DNA from: Achromobacter animicus
GTDB lineage: Bacteria; Pseudomonadota; Gammaproteobacteria; Burkholderiales; Burkholderiaceae_B
Length of the DNA: 64,000 nucleotides
Direction: 5' to 3'
NCBI RefSeq assembly: GCF_902859585.1
Contig: NZ_CADIJM010000001.1
Coordinates: 248,001-312,000, forward strand
A program made the position numbers and the translations under genes. Shown in pieces: positions 1 through 8,551 of this stretch; position 1 is the stretch's first letter; the number at the start of each line of letters is the position of its first letter. The notes under the pieces were generated by a model that had not been told where the DNA came from, ran no database searches, and was given only the letters and a program-made list of their open reading frames with translations.

Positions 1-24
1 CGGGCGGCCCATAGACTGGCCGTC

Positions 25-1041
25 ATGCAAACTCGAACCTCTCCCATAGAGCTCGTGGCCCCGGCAGGCAGTCTGGCCGCCTTGAAAGCGGCGATTGAAG
101 CGGGCGCCGACACCGTCTATCTCGGGCTCAAGAACGCCACCAACGCCCGCAACTTTGCCGGGCTCAATTTCACCGAAGCCGACATCCGCGCAGGCGTCGA
201 ACTGGCACATCGCCACAACCGGCACGTGCTGTTCGCCATCAATACATTTGTGCAGGCCGGCCGCATGGCCGAATGGCAAGCCGCCGTCGATGCCGCCCAC
301 GACCTCGGCGCCGACGCCGTCATCATGGCTGATCCGGGCCTCCTGGCCTACGCCAGCGACCGCTATCCGGATCTGCGCCTGCATCTGTCTGTACAGGGCT
401 CGGCCACCCACACCGACGCCATCGAACTCATGAAGGCACAGTTCGGCATCCGCCGCGTGGTATTGCCGCGTGTGCTGACACTGACGGAAATAGCGCGCAT
501 CTGCGCCAACGTCAGTGTCGAGGTCGAGGTGTTTGGCTTTGGCAGCCTGTGCGTCATGGCCGAAGGCCGCTGCCTGCTGTCGTCATACGCCACCGGCGAC
601 TCTCCCAACAACAAGGGCGTCTGTTCGCCCGCGCACGCGGTGCGCTGGGTCGAAGAAGACGGCCGCATGGATGCGCGCCTGTCCGGCATTCTCATCGACC
701 GCTACGAACCCGGCGAACCGGCCGCGTACCCCACGCTGTGCAAGGGCCGGTTCGAAGTGGACGGCCAAGCCGACCACGCACTGGAAGAACCCACCAGCCT
801 GAACGCCATTGCTCTGTTGCCCAAGCTGGCCGAAATGGGCGTATCCGCCATCAAGATCGAAGGACGCCAGCGCAGCCCGGCGTATGTCACGCAGGTGGTG
901 TCCACGCTGCGCGCCGCGCTGGACAGCGTGCATGCGGACGCGTCGCGCTTTTCTCCGCGCCCCGAATGGAACGCCATGCTGGCGCGCCATGCCGAGGGTT
1001 CACAAGTCACACAAGGCGCTTTCGAACGCCCATGGAAATGA
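25..1041 (+). CDS. ubiU: Ubiquinone biosynthesis protein UbiU (U32 peptidase family)
   Basis: This 338-residue protein belongs to the U32 'peptidase' family, whose UbiU member pairs with UbiV for O2-independent hydroxylation of the ubiquinone ring. The N-terminal segment has the family's VAPAGS start and an (beta/alpha)-type pattern. Four cysteines, C176, C183, C200 and C239, show the spacing C-x6-C-x16-C-x38-C. This is identical to the spacing of the four [4Fe-4S] ligands known in E. coli UbiU (C169, C176, C193, C232). ubiV and ubiT follow directly with overlapping ends, which fixes the assignment. The first ATG lies 25 bases into the window, so a promoter may lie outside. Confidence 0.95.
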   Translation: MQTRTSPIELVAPAGSLAALKAAIEAGADTVYLGLKNATNARNFAGLNFTEADIRAGVELAHRHNRHVLFAINTFVQAGRMAEWQAAVDAAHDLGADAVIMADPGLLAYASDRYPDLRLHLSVQGSATHTDAIELMKAQFGIRRVVLPRVLTLTEIARICANVSVEVEVFGFGSLCVMAEGRCLLSSYATGDSPNNKGVCSPAHAVRWVEEDGRMDARLSGILIDRYEPGEPAAYPTLCKGRFEVDGQADHALEEPTSLNAIALLPKLAEMGVSAIKIEGRQRSPAYVTQVVSTLRAALDSVHADASRFSPRPEWNAMLARHAEGSQVTQGAFERPWK

Positions 1042-1931
1042 CCCAAATCCCCTTTCAGATTTCCGTCGGCCCCTTGCTGTACTACTGGCCGCGCCAGCGC
1101 ACCATGGATTTCTACGCCGCCGTCGCCGAAAGCCCGGCGGACATCGTCTACATCGGCGAAACGGTCTGTAGCCGGCGGCACGAGCTGCGCGCCGACGACT
1201 GGCTTGAACTGGCGCGTGATCTGCGCGCGGTGGGCAAGACCGTGGTGCTGTCGGGCCGCACGCTGATCGAGACCGGCGCCGAGGCCAGCGCCTTGAAGAA
1301 GCTATGCGAACAGCAGGACTTCATGGTCGAGGCCGGCGAACTGGGCGCAGTGCGCCATCTGAGCGGCCGCGGCTTTGTTGCCGGCCCGCACGTCAATGCC
1401 TATCACGGCGGCACGCTGACCTGGCTGGCGAACCGCGGCGCCGTGCGCTTTGTCGCTCCACTTGAAATGGACGGTCCTACGTTGGAACGGCTGCTGTGCG
1501 AGCGTCCCGCCGGCATGCAGGCCGAAGTCATGGTGTGGGGAAGAATGGCGCTGGCGTTTTCGGCGCGCTGCTTCACGGCGCGGCACTTCCGCCTGAAAAA
1601 GGACGACTGCGGCTTCCGCTGTATCGAGCACCCTGATGGCCTGGACATGCGCACCCGCGAATCGCGCGAATTTCTTGGGATCAATGGCATCCAGGTGCAA
1701 TCGGCCGCATGCCTGGACCTGTTGGCCGAAGCGCCGGAATTGGCGGGGATGGGCGTCGACGTCCTGCGTGTCAGCCCGCAATCGGCGGGCACACTCGAAG
1801 CGATCGCCGCGCTTGACGCCACGCGCCGCGGCGTCAAGCCCGATGCGGTTTCGCCGCCCGCGGGCATTGGCCGCTGCAATGGTTACTACTACGGGCAGGC
1901 CGGTATCGGCCTGCAGGAGGCCACCGCATGA
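1032..1931 (+). CDS. ubiV: Ubiquinone biosynthesis protein UbiV
   Basis: UbiV is the second U32-family iron-sulfur protein of the O2-independent ubiquinone pathway and forms a heterodimer with UbiU. The sequence begins with the family segment SVGPLLYYWP. It carries C46 plus a C-x12-C-x3-C group near residues 180-200, matching the E. coli [4Fe-4S] ligands C39, C180, C193 and C197. Two in-frame ATGs are possible: 1032, used here, and 1038, which would give a classical ATGA overlap with the ubiU stop. The open frame extends much further upstream, but that part is antiphase to ubiU and is not real. The C-terminus ends with a G-x-C-N-G-Y motif seen in the family. Confidence 0.93.
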   Translation: MEMTQIPFQISVGPLLYYWPRQRTMDFYAAVAESPADIVYIGETVCSRRHELRADDWLELARDLRAVGKTVVLSGRTLIETGAEASALKKLCEQQDFMVEAGELGAVRHLSGRGFVAGPHVNAYHGGTLTWLANRGAVRFVAPLEMDGPTLERLLCERPAGMQAEVMVWGRMALAFSARCFTARHFRLKKDDCGFRCIEHPDGLDMRTRESREFLGINGIQVQSAACLDLLAEAPELAGMGVDVLRVSPQSAGTLEAIAALDATRRGVKPDAVSPPAGIGRCNGYYYGQAGIGLQEATA

Positions 1932-2392
1932 GCTCCGCCCTGACTCTACCGCCCATGCTGGCCAAGCTGGGTAAGCGTGTGCCGGGACCTTTCGTGTCCC
2001 TGCATTTTGTCGCGGGACTTGAACTGGCCCGCCGCCTGAAGTGGCTGGAACCGCCCGCCGAACTGAACGGACGCACCTTTGCCATCACCGTCGAAGACCT
2101 GGGGCTGCGCAGCAGCTTTGTGGTGCGCGACGGCGCCTTCCGGCCGCTGTGGAACAAGGGGCCGCAAGCCGCCGCCGAACTGGAACTTGGCGCGAAGCTG
2201 GCCGATTTTCTGGCGCTCATGCGCGCTGAAACCGATGCCGATACCTTGTTCTTTCAGCGCCGCCTGCGTATCGCTGGCGATACGGAACTGGGATTGATCG
2301 TCAAGAACTGGCTTGATGCCGCGCCGCGGCCGGCATGGCTTCAGCGCATTAGCGCGGTGCATGGTGGGATCGGGAGCGGGGCGGGCGGCTGA
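1928..2392 (+). CDS. ubiT: Ubiquinone biosynthesis accessory factor UbiT (SCP2 domain)
   Basis: This 154-residue protein has an SCP2-like lipid-binding domain (about residues 30-130: LNGRTFAITVEDLG, then FRRLRIAGDTELGL-type motifs). UbiT proteins bind isoprenoid quinone intermediates and are needed with UbiU/UbiV for ubiquinone synthesis without O2. The start codon overlaps the ubiV stop as ATGA, so translation is probably coupled. The C-terminal glycine-rich tail after residue 140 looks dispensable. The assignment rests on both the domain and the ubiU-ubiV-ubiT order; alone it would be only an SCP2 protein. Confidence 0.93.
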   Translation: MSSALTLPPMLAKLGKRVPGPFVSLHFVAGLELARRLKWLEPPAELNGRTFAITVEDLGLRSSFVVRDGAFRPLWNKGPQAAAELELGAKLADFLALMRAETDADTLFFQRRLRIAGDTELGLIVKNWLDAAPRPAWLQRISAVHGGIGSGAGG

Positions 2393-2399
2393 CCTTTCT

Positions 2400-2428
2400 G
2401 CCGAGCCGGTTTCTCCGCCCGGCTCGGC
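2400..2428. terminator. GC-rich hairpin between convergent ubiT and aapQM-like genes
   Basis: The arms GCCGAGCCGG (2400-2409) and CCGGCTCGGC (2419-2428) are perfect 10-bp inverted repeats around a 9-base loop. The hairpin sits between the stop codons of two convergent genes. There is no U-tract of note, so it is a candidate bidirectional terminator rather than a canonical intrinsic one. Confidence 0.6.
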
Positions 2429-2434
2429 ATCCCG

Positions 2435-4657
2435 TCAGTTTCCAGCGCGCCCCTCCATGCGGCGCGCGACGCGCGACAGCGCCAGGCTGGCGGCCAGATA
2501 CAACAGCGCCACCGCCAGATACACCTCGACGTGATAAGGCCGCCAATCGGTGCCCGCGACCACCGCCTTGGCCGCGCCCAGCACGTCGAACACGCCGATG
2601 ATGCTGACCAGCGACGTGTCCTTGACCGCGCCGACAAAGACGCCCAGCGCGGCTGGCGCGGCGATGCGACGGGCCTGCGGCCAGATCACGCAGGCATAGG
2701 CCAGCGCGGGCCGCATGCCCAAGGCGCGTGCGGCCATCATCTGGCCGGGCGGAATAGCCTGCAACGCGCCGCGCAGCACTTCGGCCAGCACACACGCGGT
2801 ATGCAGGGTCAGCGCCGCCAGCGCCATGCTGAACTTCGAGACACCGCCGCCAAGCAACATGGGCAGCACAAAGGATGCGAACAGCAGCTGGGTCACCAGC
2901 GGCACGCCGCGCACCGCTTCGATCAGACCGGCTGCGGCCAATGAACCGGCGGGGCTGCCGGACCGGCGAAGCAGGGCCAGCGCGAAAGCCAGGGGCACGG
3001 CCGCCACCAGCGCGGCGATCGCCAGGATCAACGTGACTAGCAGTCCTCCCCAGCGTTGCGGCCCGATGAAATCGCCGCCCCACGGCCAGCCGGTCAGCGC
3101 GGCCACGGCAATGGCAGACAGCGCGGTCAACAAGACGATACGCATGCGCGCCGGTACGCGACGCGCGCCCAGAGCGACAGCGATGGCGGCCAGAAGGGCC
3201 AGGCACGCGATCAGCGCGGGCCCCCGGTGCACGTCGGACATGGTGCCGTAGAACAACAACGGCAGGTTCTCGCGCACGGCGGCCCAGCAGGCGCCGGCCG
3301 CATTTGCGCAGGTCATCGGGTCGCCTGACCACACGGCTCGAAGTACCGCCCAATCGAGCAGTGACCAGGCCACGGCGGCCAGCAGCAAAGACAGAATGGC
3401 CGACATCGCTTTGCGCCGAAGGGTCCTGGCCTTACGAACAGCGCCATCCCGGAATGCGCGGTCACCCAGGCGCGCGCCGTGCGTGTCGCCGGGGCCGTGC
3501 CGCGTATTGCGCGCGTTCCACGCGGAGAGCCCGCCGCCCAGGCAGAGCGCCAGCGTCAGGTAAATGCTTACGGCAAGCGCAATGCCTTCCAGCGCCAGCC
3601 CGGTTTGCGTGATGGCCGTGTTGATGACGGCCATCAGCTCCTGGTAGCCGATTGCGATGGCGAGCGTGCTGTTCTTGATGAGCGCCAGGCATTGGTTGGC
3701 GTAGGGCGGCAATGCGACGCGCGTGGCGTAGGGCGCGATCACCAGCCGCAGCACCTTGATGGGCGTGAGGCCCAAAGCCTGGCCGGCTTCGACCAGGCCC
3801 ACGGGAACAGCACGGATCGCGCCGCGCACGATGTCGGCGATGTAGGCGGCGTGAAAGACGACGAGACCGAGGGTCAACGCGGCAAATTCGATGCTGGGTT
3901 GCCAGCCGCCTTGCAAACCGAGGCCGCGCTTGATGGGCAGGTCGATCTGCATGGGGGGCAATAGCGCCCACGTGATCGTGGCGGCGGCCAGTAATGCAGC
4001 CAATATTGCGGCCAGTGCGGCGGCAGACGAAGCGGGCAACTCGGTGTTGCGCCAACGGCGGCGGGCGTACCAGGCCACCGCTAGCGCAGCCACTGCCACG
4101 CCCGCATAAGGCAGCCAGCCATGCAAGGCGGGCAAGGCCAACCCGCGATTGGACAGCAGCACGGAAGGCAGCGGCGACCAGGCTTGACGCAGATCCGGCA
4201 GCCGCAGCAGCAAGCCATACCAGACGAAAAGCTGCAACAGCACCGGCGTGTTGCGCAGCGGTGCGATGACCAGGGCGGCAGCGCGGGCCGCCAGCGGGTT
4301 GGACGACAACCCCAGAAATCCCAGCCCCACGCCCAGGACAGTGGCCAGCGGTATTGCCACGAAGGCGACGGTCAGCGTATTGACCAGTCCCGCGGCCAGG
4401 GACATCCAGTAAGGATCTTCCGGCGTGACGTTGAGCAGGCTCTCAGAGATGCGGAAGCCCGCCGGCTGAAAGAGAAAGCCGAACCCGCCCTGTATACCTC
4501 GGGCGGCCTGCACCGATTCGATGTGCAGCACCAGAAGGGCCGCCATGCCGCCCACTCCCAGGATCCACGCCAGCGCAGGCAGCCAGCGGCGCCACGGGGC
4601 AGTCAACGGGAAAGGAAGCGAGGTGGCAGTCATGGCGGGCCGTGCGGCATCAATCAA
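2435..4657 (-). CDS. Fused amino-acid ABC transporter permease (AapQ-AapM in one chain)
   Basis: This 740-residue membrane protein contains two complete HisM/AapQ-type permease domains. Residues 1 to about 395 resemble AapQ: N-terminal TM, a long periplasmic loop, then the coupling region EAGQALGLTPIKVLRLVIAP. From about residue 425 the sequence resembles AapM, with the second coupling motif MMAARALGMRPALAYACVIWPQA and a C-terminal KDTSLVSIIGVFD segment. In most bacteria aapQ and aapM are separate genes of about 400 and 385 codons. The join is a basic linker (ARNTRHGPGD... to ...RRKAM). The gene lies downstream of the aapJ-like receptor gene on the same strand. No ATPase (aapP) gene is present on either side, so the ATPase must come from elsewhere. 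A sequencing-frame artefact joining two genes cannot be fully excluded. Confidence 0.85.
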   Translation of the reverse strand: MIDAARPAMTATSLPFPLTAPWRRWLPALAWILGVGGMAALLVLHIESVQAARGIQGGFGFLFQPAGFRISESLLNVTPEDPYWMSLAAGLVNTLTVAFVAIPLATVLGVGLGFLGLSSNPLAARAAALVIAPLRNTPVLLQLFVWYGLLLRLPDLRQAWSPLPSVLLSNRGLALPALHGWLPYAGVAVAALAVAWYARRRWRNTELPASSAAALAAILAALLAAATITWALLPPMQIDLPIKRGLGLQGGWQPSIEFAALTLGLVVFHAAYIADIVRGAIRAVPVGLVEAGQALGLTPIKVLRLVIAPYATRVALPPYANQCLALIKNSTLAIAIGYQELMAVINTAITQTGLALEGIALAVSIYLTLALCLGGGLSAWNARNTRHGPGDTHGARLGDRAFRDGAVRKARTLRRKAMSAILSLLLAAVAWSLLDWAVLRAVWSGDPMTCANAAGACWAAVRENLPLLFYGTMSDVHRGPALIACLALLAAIAVALGARRVPARMRIVLLTALSAIAVAALTGWPWGGDFIGPQRWGGLLVTLILAIAALVAAVPLAFALALLRRSGSPAGSLAAAGLIEAVRGVPLVTQLLFASFVLPMLLGGGVSKFSMALAALTLHTACVLAEVLRGALQAIPPGQMMAARALGMRPALAYACVIWPQARRIAAPAALGVFVGAVKDTSLVSIIGVFDVLGAAKAVVAGTDWRPYHVEVYLAVALLYLAASLALSRVARRMEGRAGN

Positions 4658-4701
4658 AAAAGAAGAAGGGCGGAACCGGTGGCCCGTCCGTGAATCATCG
4701 A

Positions 4702-4855
4702 GAAATGCGCATCAGGCGATGCGTATCAAACGATCTGCATCGAGCGATCTGCATCGAGCGATCTGCACTAAGCGATCTGCACCGAGCGATTCGCACGAAG
4801 CGATTCGCACCAAGCGATTCGCACCAAGCGATTCCCACCAAGCGCAACGCATCAC
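4702..4855. repeat. About eleven tandem copies of a 14-bp repeat between aapJ-like and permease genes
   Basis: Units start every 14 bases from 4702 to 4842. Well-preserved copies read GCGATCTGCATCGA (4744-4757), GCGATCTGCACCGA (4772-4785) and GCGATTCGCACCAA (4800-4813 and 4814-4827, identical). Copies at both ends are degenerate, and the last unit runs into the 3' end of the aapJ-like gene. There is a gradient from the CTGCATCGA type on the left to the TCGCACCAA type on the right, as expected from stepwise duplication. Some units contain CGAT-ctgc-ATCG, a small inverted repeat. A 14-bp period is incompatible with an in-frame protein repeat. Confidence 0.9.
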
Positions 4856-5874
4856 TGAAACGGCGGCGAATACAGCAAACCGCCCTTATTCCATTGCGCG
4901 TTCAAGCCGCGTTCCAGCTTGAGCGGCGTGGCGGCGCCCAGGTTGCGGTCCCACACCTCGCCGTAGTTGCCCACGGCCTTGATGGCCTGCCTGGCCCACG
5001 TTTCGTCCAGGCCGAAGCTCTTGCCGATGCCGGGATCCACGCCAAGCAGGCGGCGCACCTGGGCGTCGGTGCTCTGCGTCTGGCTGTCGGCATTCTGGGC
5101 GGTGATGCCCAACTCTTCCGCAGCGACCAGCGCGTTGACCGTCCAGCGCACGATGGCGGCCCAGTTCGGGTCGTCCTGGCGTACGAAGGGGCCGAGCGGC
5201 GACTTGTTGATGCGCTCGGGCAGGATGACGAAGTCGTCGGGCTTGCTGGCGCGCGCGGCGCGGCTGGCGGCGAGGGTGGACGCATCCGACAGATATACGT
5301 CGCAGCGGCCGGCGTAAAAGGCCTGCTCCAGTTCGACCAGGTTTTCGATGACGACCGGGCGATAGCTGAGCTTGTTCTTCTTGAAATAGTCGACCAGGTT
5401 CTGTTCATTCACCGTGCCGGGCTGCACGCAGACCTGCGCGCCTTCCAGTTCGGTGGCGCTCTTGACGGCCAGCTTGCGCGGCACCAGGAAGCCTTGGCCG
5501 TCGTAGAACACGATGCCGGCCGACGCGATGCCCAGCCCGGCGTCGCGGCCCGACGTGATGGTGGTGTTGCGGTTCAGCACATCGATCTCGCCGGACTGCA
5601 ACGCTGGGAATCGCTGCTGCGAGCTCAGCGGCACGAAGCGGGTCTTTTCCGGATCGCCCAGCACGGCGGCGGCCAGCGCGCGGCACAGGTCGGCGTCAAG
5701 GCCGGTCCAGCGGCCTTGCTTGTCGGCAATCGACAACCCTGCCGACCCCTGGCTGACACCGCACACCAGTTCACCGCGCTTCTTGATGGTGTCCACCGTG
5801 CCGGCCTGCGATGCGCCGGCAAGCGCCATCGCGGCGGCAATGCCCGCGGCCTTGAATAGATGATTCAAACGCAT
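4852..5874 (-). CDS. aapJ: AapJ-like general L-amino-acid ABC substrate-binding protein
   Basis: This 340-residue periplasmic receptor has a Sec signal peptide (MRLNHLFKAAG... ending ASQA) and a type II SBP fold of the polar amino-acid class. Family motifs include GxLVCGVSQGxAGLS and GLDADLCRALAAAVLGD near the N-terminus and NYGEVWDRNLG near the C-terminus. Length and motifs fit the AapJ/BztA group, which binds many L-amino acids. The ATG at 5874 is chosen because the signal peptide starts there; the longer open frame upstream is non-coding. The fused permease lies downstream after a 194-bp gap filled by the 14-bp repeat array. Confidence 0.9.
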   Translation of the reverse strand: MRLNHLFKAAGIAAAMALAGASQAGTVDTIKKRGELVCGVSQGSAGLSIADKQGRWTGLDADLCRALAAAVLGDPEKTRFVPLSSQQRFPALQSGEIDVLNRNTTITSGRDAGLGIASAGIVFYDGQGFLVPRKLAVKSATELEGAQVCVQPGTVNEQNLVDYFKKNKLSYRPVVIENLVELEQAFYAGRCDVYLSDASTLAASRAARASKPDDFVILPERINKSPLGPFVRQDDPNWAAIVRWTVNALVAAEELGITAQNADSQTQSTDAQVRRLLGVDPGIGKSFGLDETWARQAIKAVGNYGEVWDRNLGAATPLKLERGLNAQWNKGGLLYSPPFQ

Positions 5875-6042
5875 GCTGTTCCCATGATTGTTGTGTGCAA
5901 GAGAGGCACGAATTCTATGGGCGCGTAGTGGTTTGCCGAGCGACTTAATACTCATATCAATATGAAAACTAAGCCTTATCCAGATGCGCGTCATATACCT
6001 AGAATGCCTGCATGCCAGATGGTCTGGCGGAGCAGGTTGCGC

Positions 6043-7182
6043 ATGGCTTGGCAGGACGAATTCAGACAGCTGTTTCCCATCACGCGCGATAAGGCTTACG
6101 CCAACATCGCGTACACCAGCCCCTTGTCGCCGCATGTGTCATCTGCGGTGGCGGGCTTTTTCGACAGCATCACGCATGCGCGCAGCGACAAGCCGCAATG
6201 GCTGCGCGATGCCGACGCCCTGCGCGTGCGGCTGGCCCGTTTGATCGGCGGCGACGCGCGCCGGCTGGCGTTCACCAAGAACACCACCGAAGGGTTGAAC
6301 ACGGTCGCGCAGGGGCTGGCCTGGAAGGAGGGTGACAACCTCATCGTCGATGATCAGGAACATCCCTCGAACGCCTTGCCGTGGCTCAATCTGCGCCGGC
6401 GTGGCGTACAGGTGCGCGTGGCGCAGGCGCGCGCGCATCGCTTCACGATCGATGACCTCTGGCAACACGTGGATGCGCGCACGCGATTGATCGCCGTGTC
6501 CTGGGTGCAGTACGGCACGGGGCTGCGCACCGACATCCAGGAGCTGGGGCGGCGCTGCGCGGAACGCGGCATCTGGCTTGTCGTCGACGGCATCCAGGGC
6601 GCGGGCTTGCTGCGCGCCCAGGTGGATGACTGGCACGTCGACGCCTTTGCGTGCGGCGCGCACAAGGGCATGCTGGGCCCGCTTGGCGTGGGGCTGCTGC
6701 ACGTGTCGCCGCGGCTGCTCAATGCGCTTGACCCGTTCTACATCGGTCCGTCTGGCGTGACCACGCTGGACAAGTCCGGCCTGCAATGGCAGACCGCGGT
6801 GGCAGACGCCAGCGACGCGCGGCGGCTGGAGACCGGCAACCTGAACTATCCCGGCATCGCCGGCTGGGCGGGCGCGCTGGATCTGATCGAACAGGCGCGG
6901 CCCGAGCGCATCGAGCCCTGGGTGCTGGAACTGTCGCAGGCGCTGAGCGATGGACTGCGCAGCTTGGGCGCGCAAGTCGTGTCGCCGCCGGGCGATGACG
7001 TTCGCAGCACCACCACGGCGCTGCGCGTGGCGGATCCTGCGGCGGCGCTGGCGCATTTGAAGCAGGCCGGTGTCGTGGCAAGCGTCGTGGAGTATGGTTA
7101 CGTGCGCCTGTCCGTGGGCGCCTATAACAACCATGAAGACATCGAACGCATTCTGCGCGCCGCGCGCGCATTTGCGGCCTGA
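6043..7182 (+). CDS. Class V aminotransferase-fold PLP-dependent enzyme
   Basis: This 379-residue protein is a fold type I PLP enzyme of the class V (cysteine desulfurase/isopenicillin N epimerase-like) group. Visible features are TKNTTEGLN (about 78-86, phosphate site), EHPSN (106-110, stacking region), D182 in VVDGIQG, which contacts the pyridine nitrogen, and the Schiff-base lysine K208 in GAHKG. The ATG at 6043 is preferred because GGAGCAGG lies 6 bases upstream; an earlier ATG at 6019 would add eight residues. The substrate is unknown. It is divergent from the aapJ-like gene and is followed after 36 bases by metY, suggesting a joint role in amino-acid or sulfur metabolism. Confidence 0.88.
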   Translation: MAWQDEFRQLFPITRDKAYANIAYTSPLSPHVSSAVAGFFDSITHARSDKPQWLRDADALRVRLARLIGGDARRLAFTKNTTEGLNTVAQGLAWKEGDNLIVDDQEHPSNALPWLNLRRRGVQVRVAQARAHRFTIDDLWQHVDARTRLIAVSWVQYGTGLRTDIQELGRRCAERGIWLVVDGIQGAGLLRAQVDDWHVDAFACGAHKGMLGPLGVGLLHVSPRLLNALDPFYIGPSGVTTLDKSGLQWQTAVADASDARRLETGNLNYPGIAGWAGALDLIEQARPERIEPWVLELSQALSDGLRSLGAQVVSPPGDDVRSTTTALRVADPAAALAHLKQAGVVASVVEYGYVRLSVGAYNNHEDIERILRAARAFAA

Positions 7183-7218
7183 TCTGAATTTTCAATCACG
7201 TATTGACCGGAGAGACTG

Positions 7219-8514
7219 ATGACTGAAGCGAAGAAGCCCAACTGGCGCCTGGAAACCGTGGCCGTTCATGGCGGCTACCGCCCCGATCCGACCACACGCG
7301 CGGTGGCGGTGCCCATCTACCAGACCGTGGCCTATGCGTTCGATGACACGCAGCACGGCGCGGACCTCTTCGATCTGAAGGTCGCGGGCAACATCTACAC
7401 CCGCATCATGAATCCGACCACCGACGTCCTGGAGCAGCGCGTGGCGGCCCTGGAAGGCGGCATCGCCGCGTTGGCGCTGGCGTCGGGCCAGGCCGCCGTC
7501 ACGTACGCGATCCTCACCATCGCCGAAGCGGGCGACAACATCATTTCGTCCAGCACGCTGTACGGCGGCACCTACAACCTGTTCGCGCACACGCTGCCGC
7601 AATACGGCATCACCACGCGTTTCGCCGACCCGTCCGATCTGGCCGCCTTCGAGGCGCAGATCGACGACCGCACCAAGGCCATCTTCGCGGAATCGGTCGG
7701 CAATCCACTGGGCAACATCACCGACATCGGCGCGTTGGCCGAGATCGCGCATCGCCACGGCCTGCCGCTGATCGTCGACAACACCGTGCCGTCGCCGTAC
7801 CTGCTGCGTCCCATCGAGCACGGCGCCGACATCGTGGTGCAGTCGCTGACCAAGTATCTGGGCGGACACGGCACCAGCCTGGGCGGCGCCATCATCGACT
7901 CGGGCAAGTTCCCGTGGGCCGAGCACAAGGCCCGCTTCAAGCGCCTGAACGAGCCGGACGTCAGCTACCACGGCGTGGTCTATACCGAAGCCTTCGGTCC
8001 CGCCGCGTATATCGGCCGTGCGCGCGTGGTGCCGCTGCGCAACACCGGCGCGGCGATCTCGCCGTTCAATTCGTTCCAGATCCTGCAAGGCATCGAGACG
8101 CTGGCGCTGCGCGTGGACCGCATCGTGGAAAACGCAGTCAAGATCGCCAGCTACCTGCGCGAGCACCCGAAGGTGGAATGGGTGAATTACGCGGGCCTGC
8201 CGAATCATCCGGACCATGCGCTGGCCAAGAAGTACCTGGGCGGCAAGGTGCCGGGACTCTTTACGTTCGGCGTGAAGGGCGGCCGCGACGCGGGCGCGCG
8301 CTTCCAGGACGCGCTGCAGCTCTTCACGCGTCTCGTCAACATCGGCGACTCCAAGTCGTTGGCAACGCACCCGGCATCCACCACGCACCGCCAATTGAAC
8401 GCCGAGGAACTGAAGAAGGCCGGCGTGCGCGAGGAAACCGTGCGCCTGTCCATCGGCATCGAGCACATCGACGACCTGATCGCCGATCTGGAACAGGCGC
8501 TGGCACAGGTGTAA
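7219..8514 (+). CDS. metY: O-acetylhomoserine sulfhydrylase / aminocarboxypropyltransferase MetY
   Basis: MetY joins O-acetyl-L-homoserine with sulfide (or methanethiol) to give homocysteine (or methionine). The 431-residue length is typical; cystathionine gamma-synthases are nearer 390. Key residues visible are Y60 and R62 (YTR, phosphate binding from the partner subunit), D187 in VDNT, and the PLP lysine K212 in SLTKYLGGHG. A GGAGAG ribosome site precedes the ATG. Its position just after the class V aminotransferase gene suggests co-transcription. Confidence 0.93.
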   Translation: MTEAKKPNWRLETVAVHGGYRPDPTTRAVAVPIYQTVAYAFDDTQHGADLFDLKVAGNIYTRIMNPTTDVLEQRVAALEGGIAALALASGQAAVTYAILTIAEAGDNIISSSTLYGGTYNLFAHTLPQYGITTRFADPSDLAAFEAQIDDRTKAIFAESVGNPLGNITDIGALAEIAHRHGLPLIVDNTVPSPYLLRPIEHGADIVVQSLTKYLGGHGTSLGGAIIDSGKFPWAEHKARFKRLNEPDVSYHGVVYTEAFGPAAYIGRARVVPLRNTGAAISPFNSFQILQGIETLALRVDRIVENAVKIASYLREHPKVEWVNYAGLPNHPDHALAKKYLGGKVPGLFTFGVKGGRDAGARFQDALQLFTRLVNIGDSKSLATHPASTTHRQLNAEELKKAGVREETVRLSIGIEHIDDLIADLEQALAQV

Positions 8515-8551
8515 GCGCGTGGGCCGACGGCCGCACCGGCTTGGAAACCGA

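Noticed and set aside
549-1031. Upstream extension of ubiV in the +1 frame over ubiU
   Set aside because: It reads Arg/Ala-rich antiphase sequence inside ubiU; the UbiV family starts at SVGP-type residues just after 1032-1038.
4702-4855. Reading the 14-bp repeats as a CRISPR array or origin iterons
   Set aside because: There are no spacers between units, no cas genes, and no replication gene or DnaA-box cluster nearby.
2531-4922. Several plus-strand open frames across the permease gene
   Set aside because: They are shadows of the minus-strand permease gene: Gln/Arg/His-rich, with no motifs.
4642-5859. A 405-codon plus-strand frame spanning the 14-bp repeats and the aapJ-like gene
   Set aside because: It is antisense to a clear periplasmic receptor gene, and the 14-bp period would change the amino-acid repeat every unit.
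7192-8466. A 424-codon minus-strand frame opposite metY
   Set aside because: It is the antisense of a well-supported PLP enzyme; composition is Arg/Gln/His/Val-rich as expected for a shadow in high-GC DNA.
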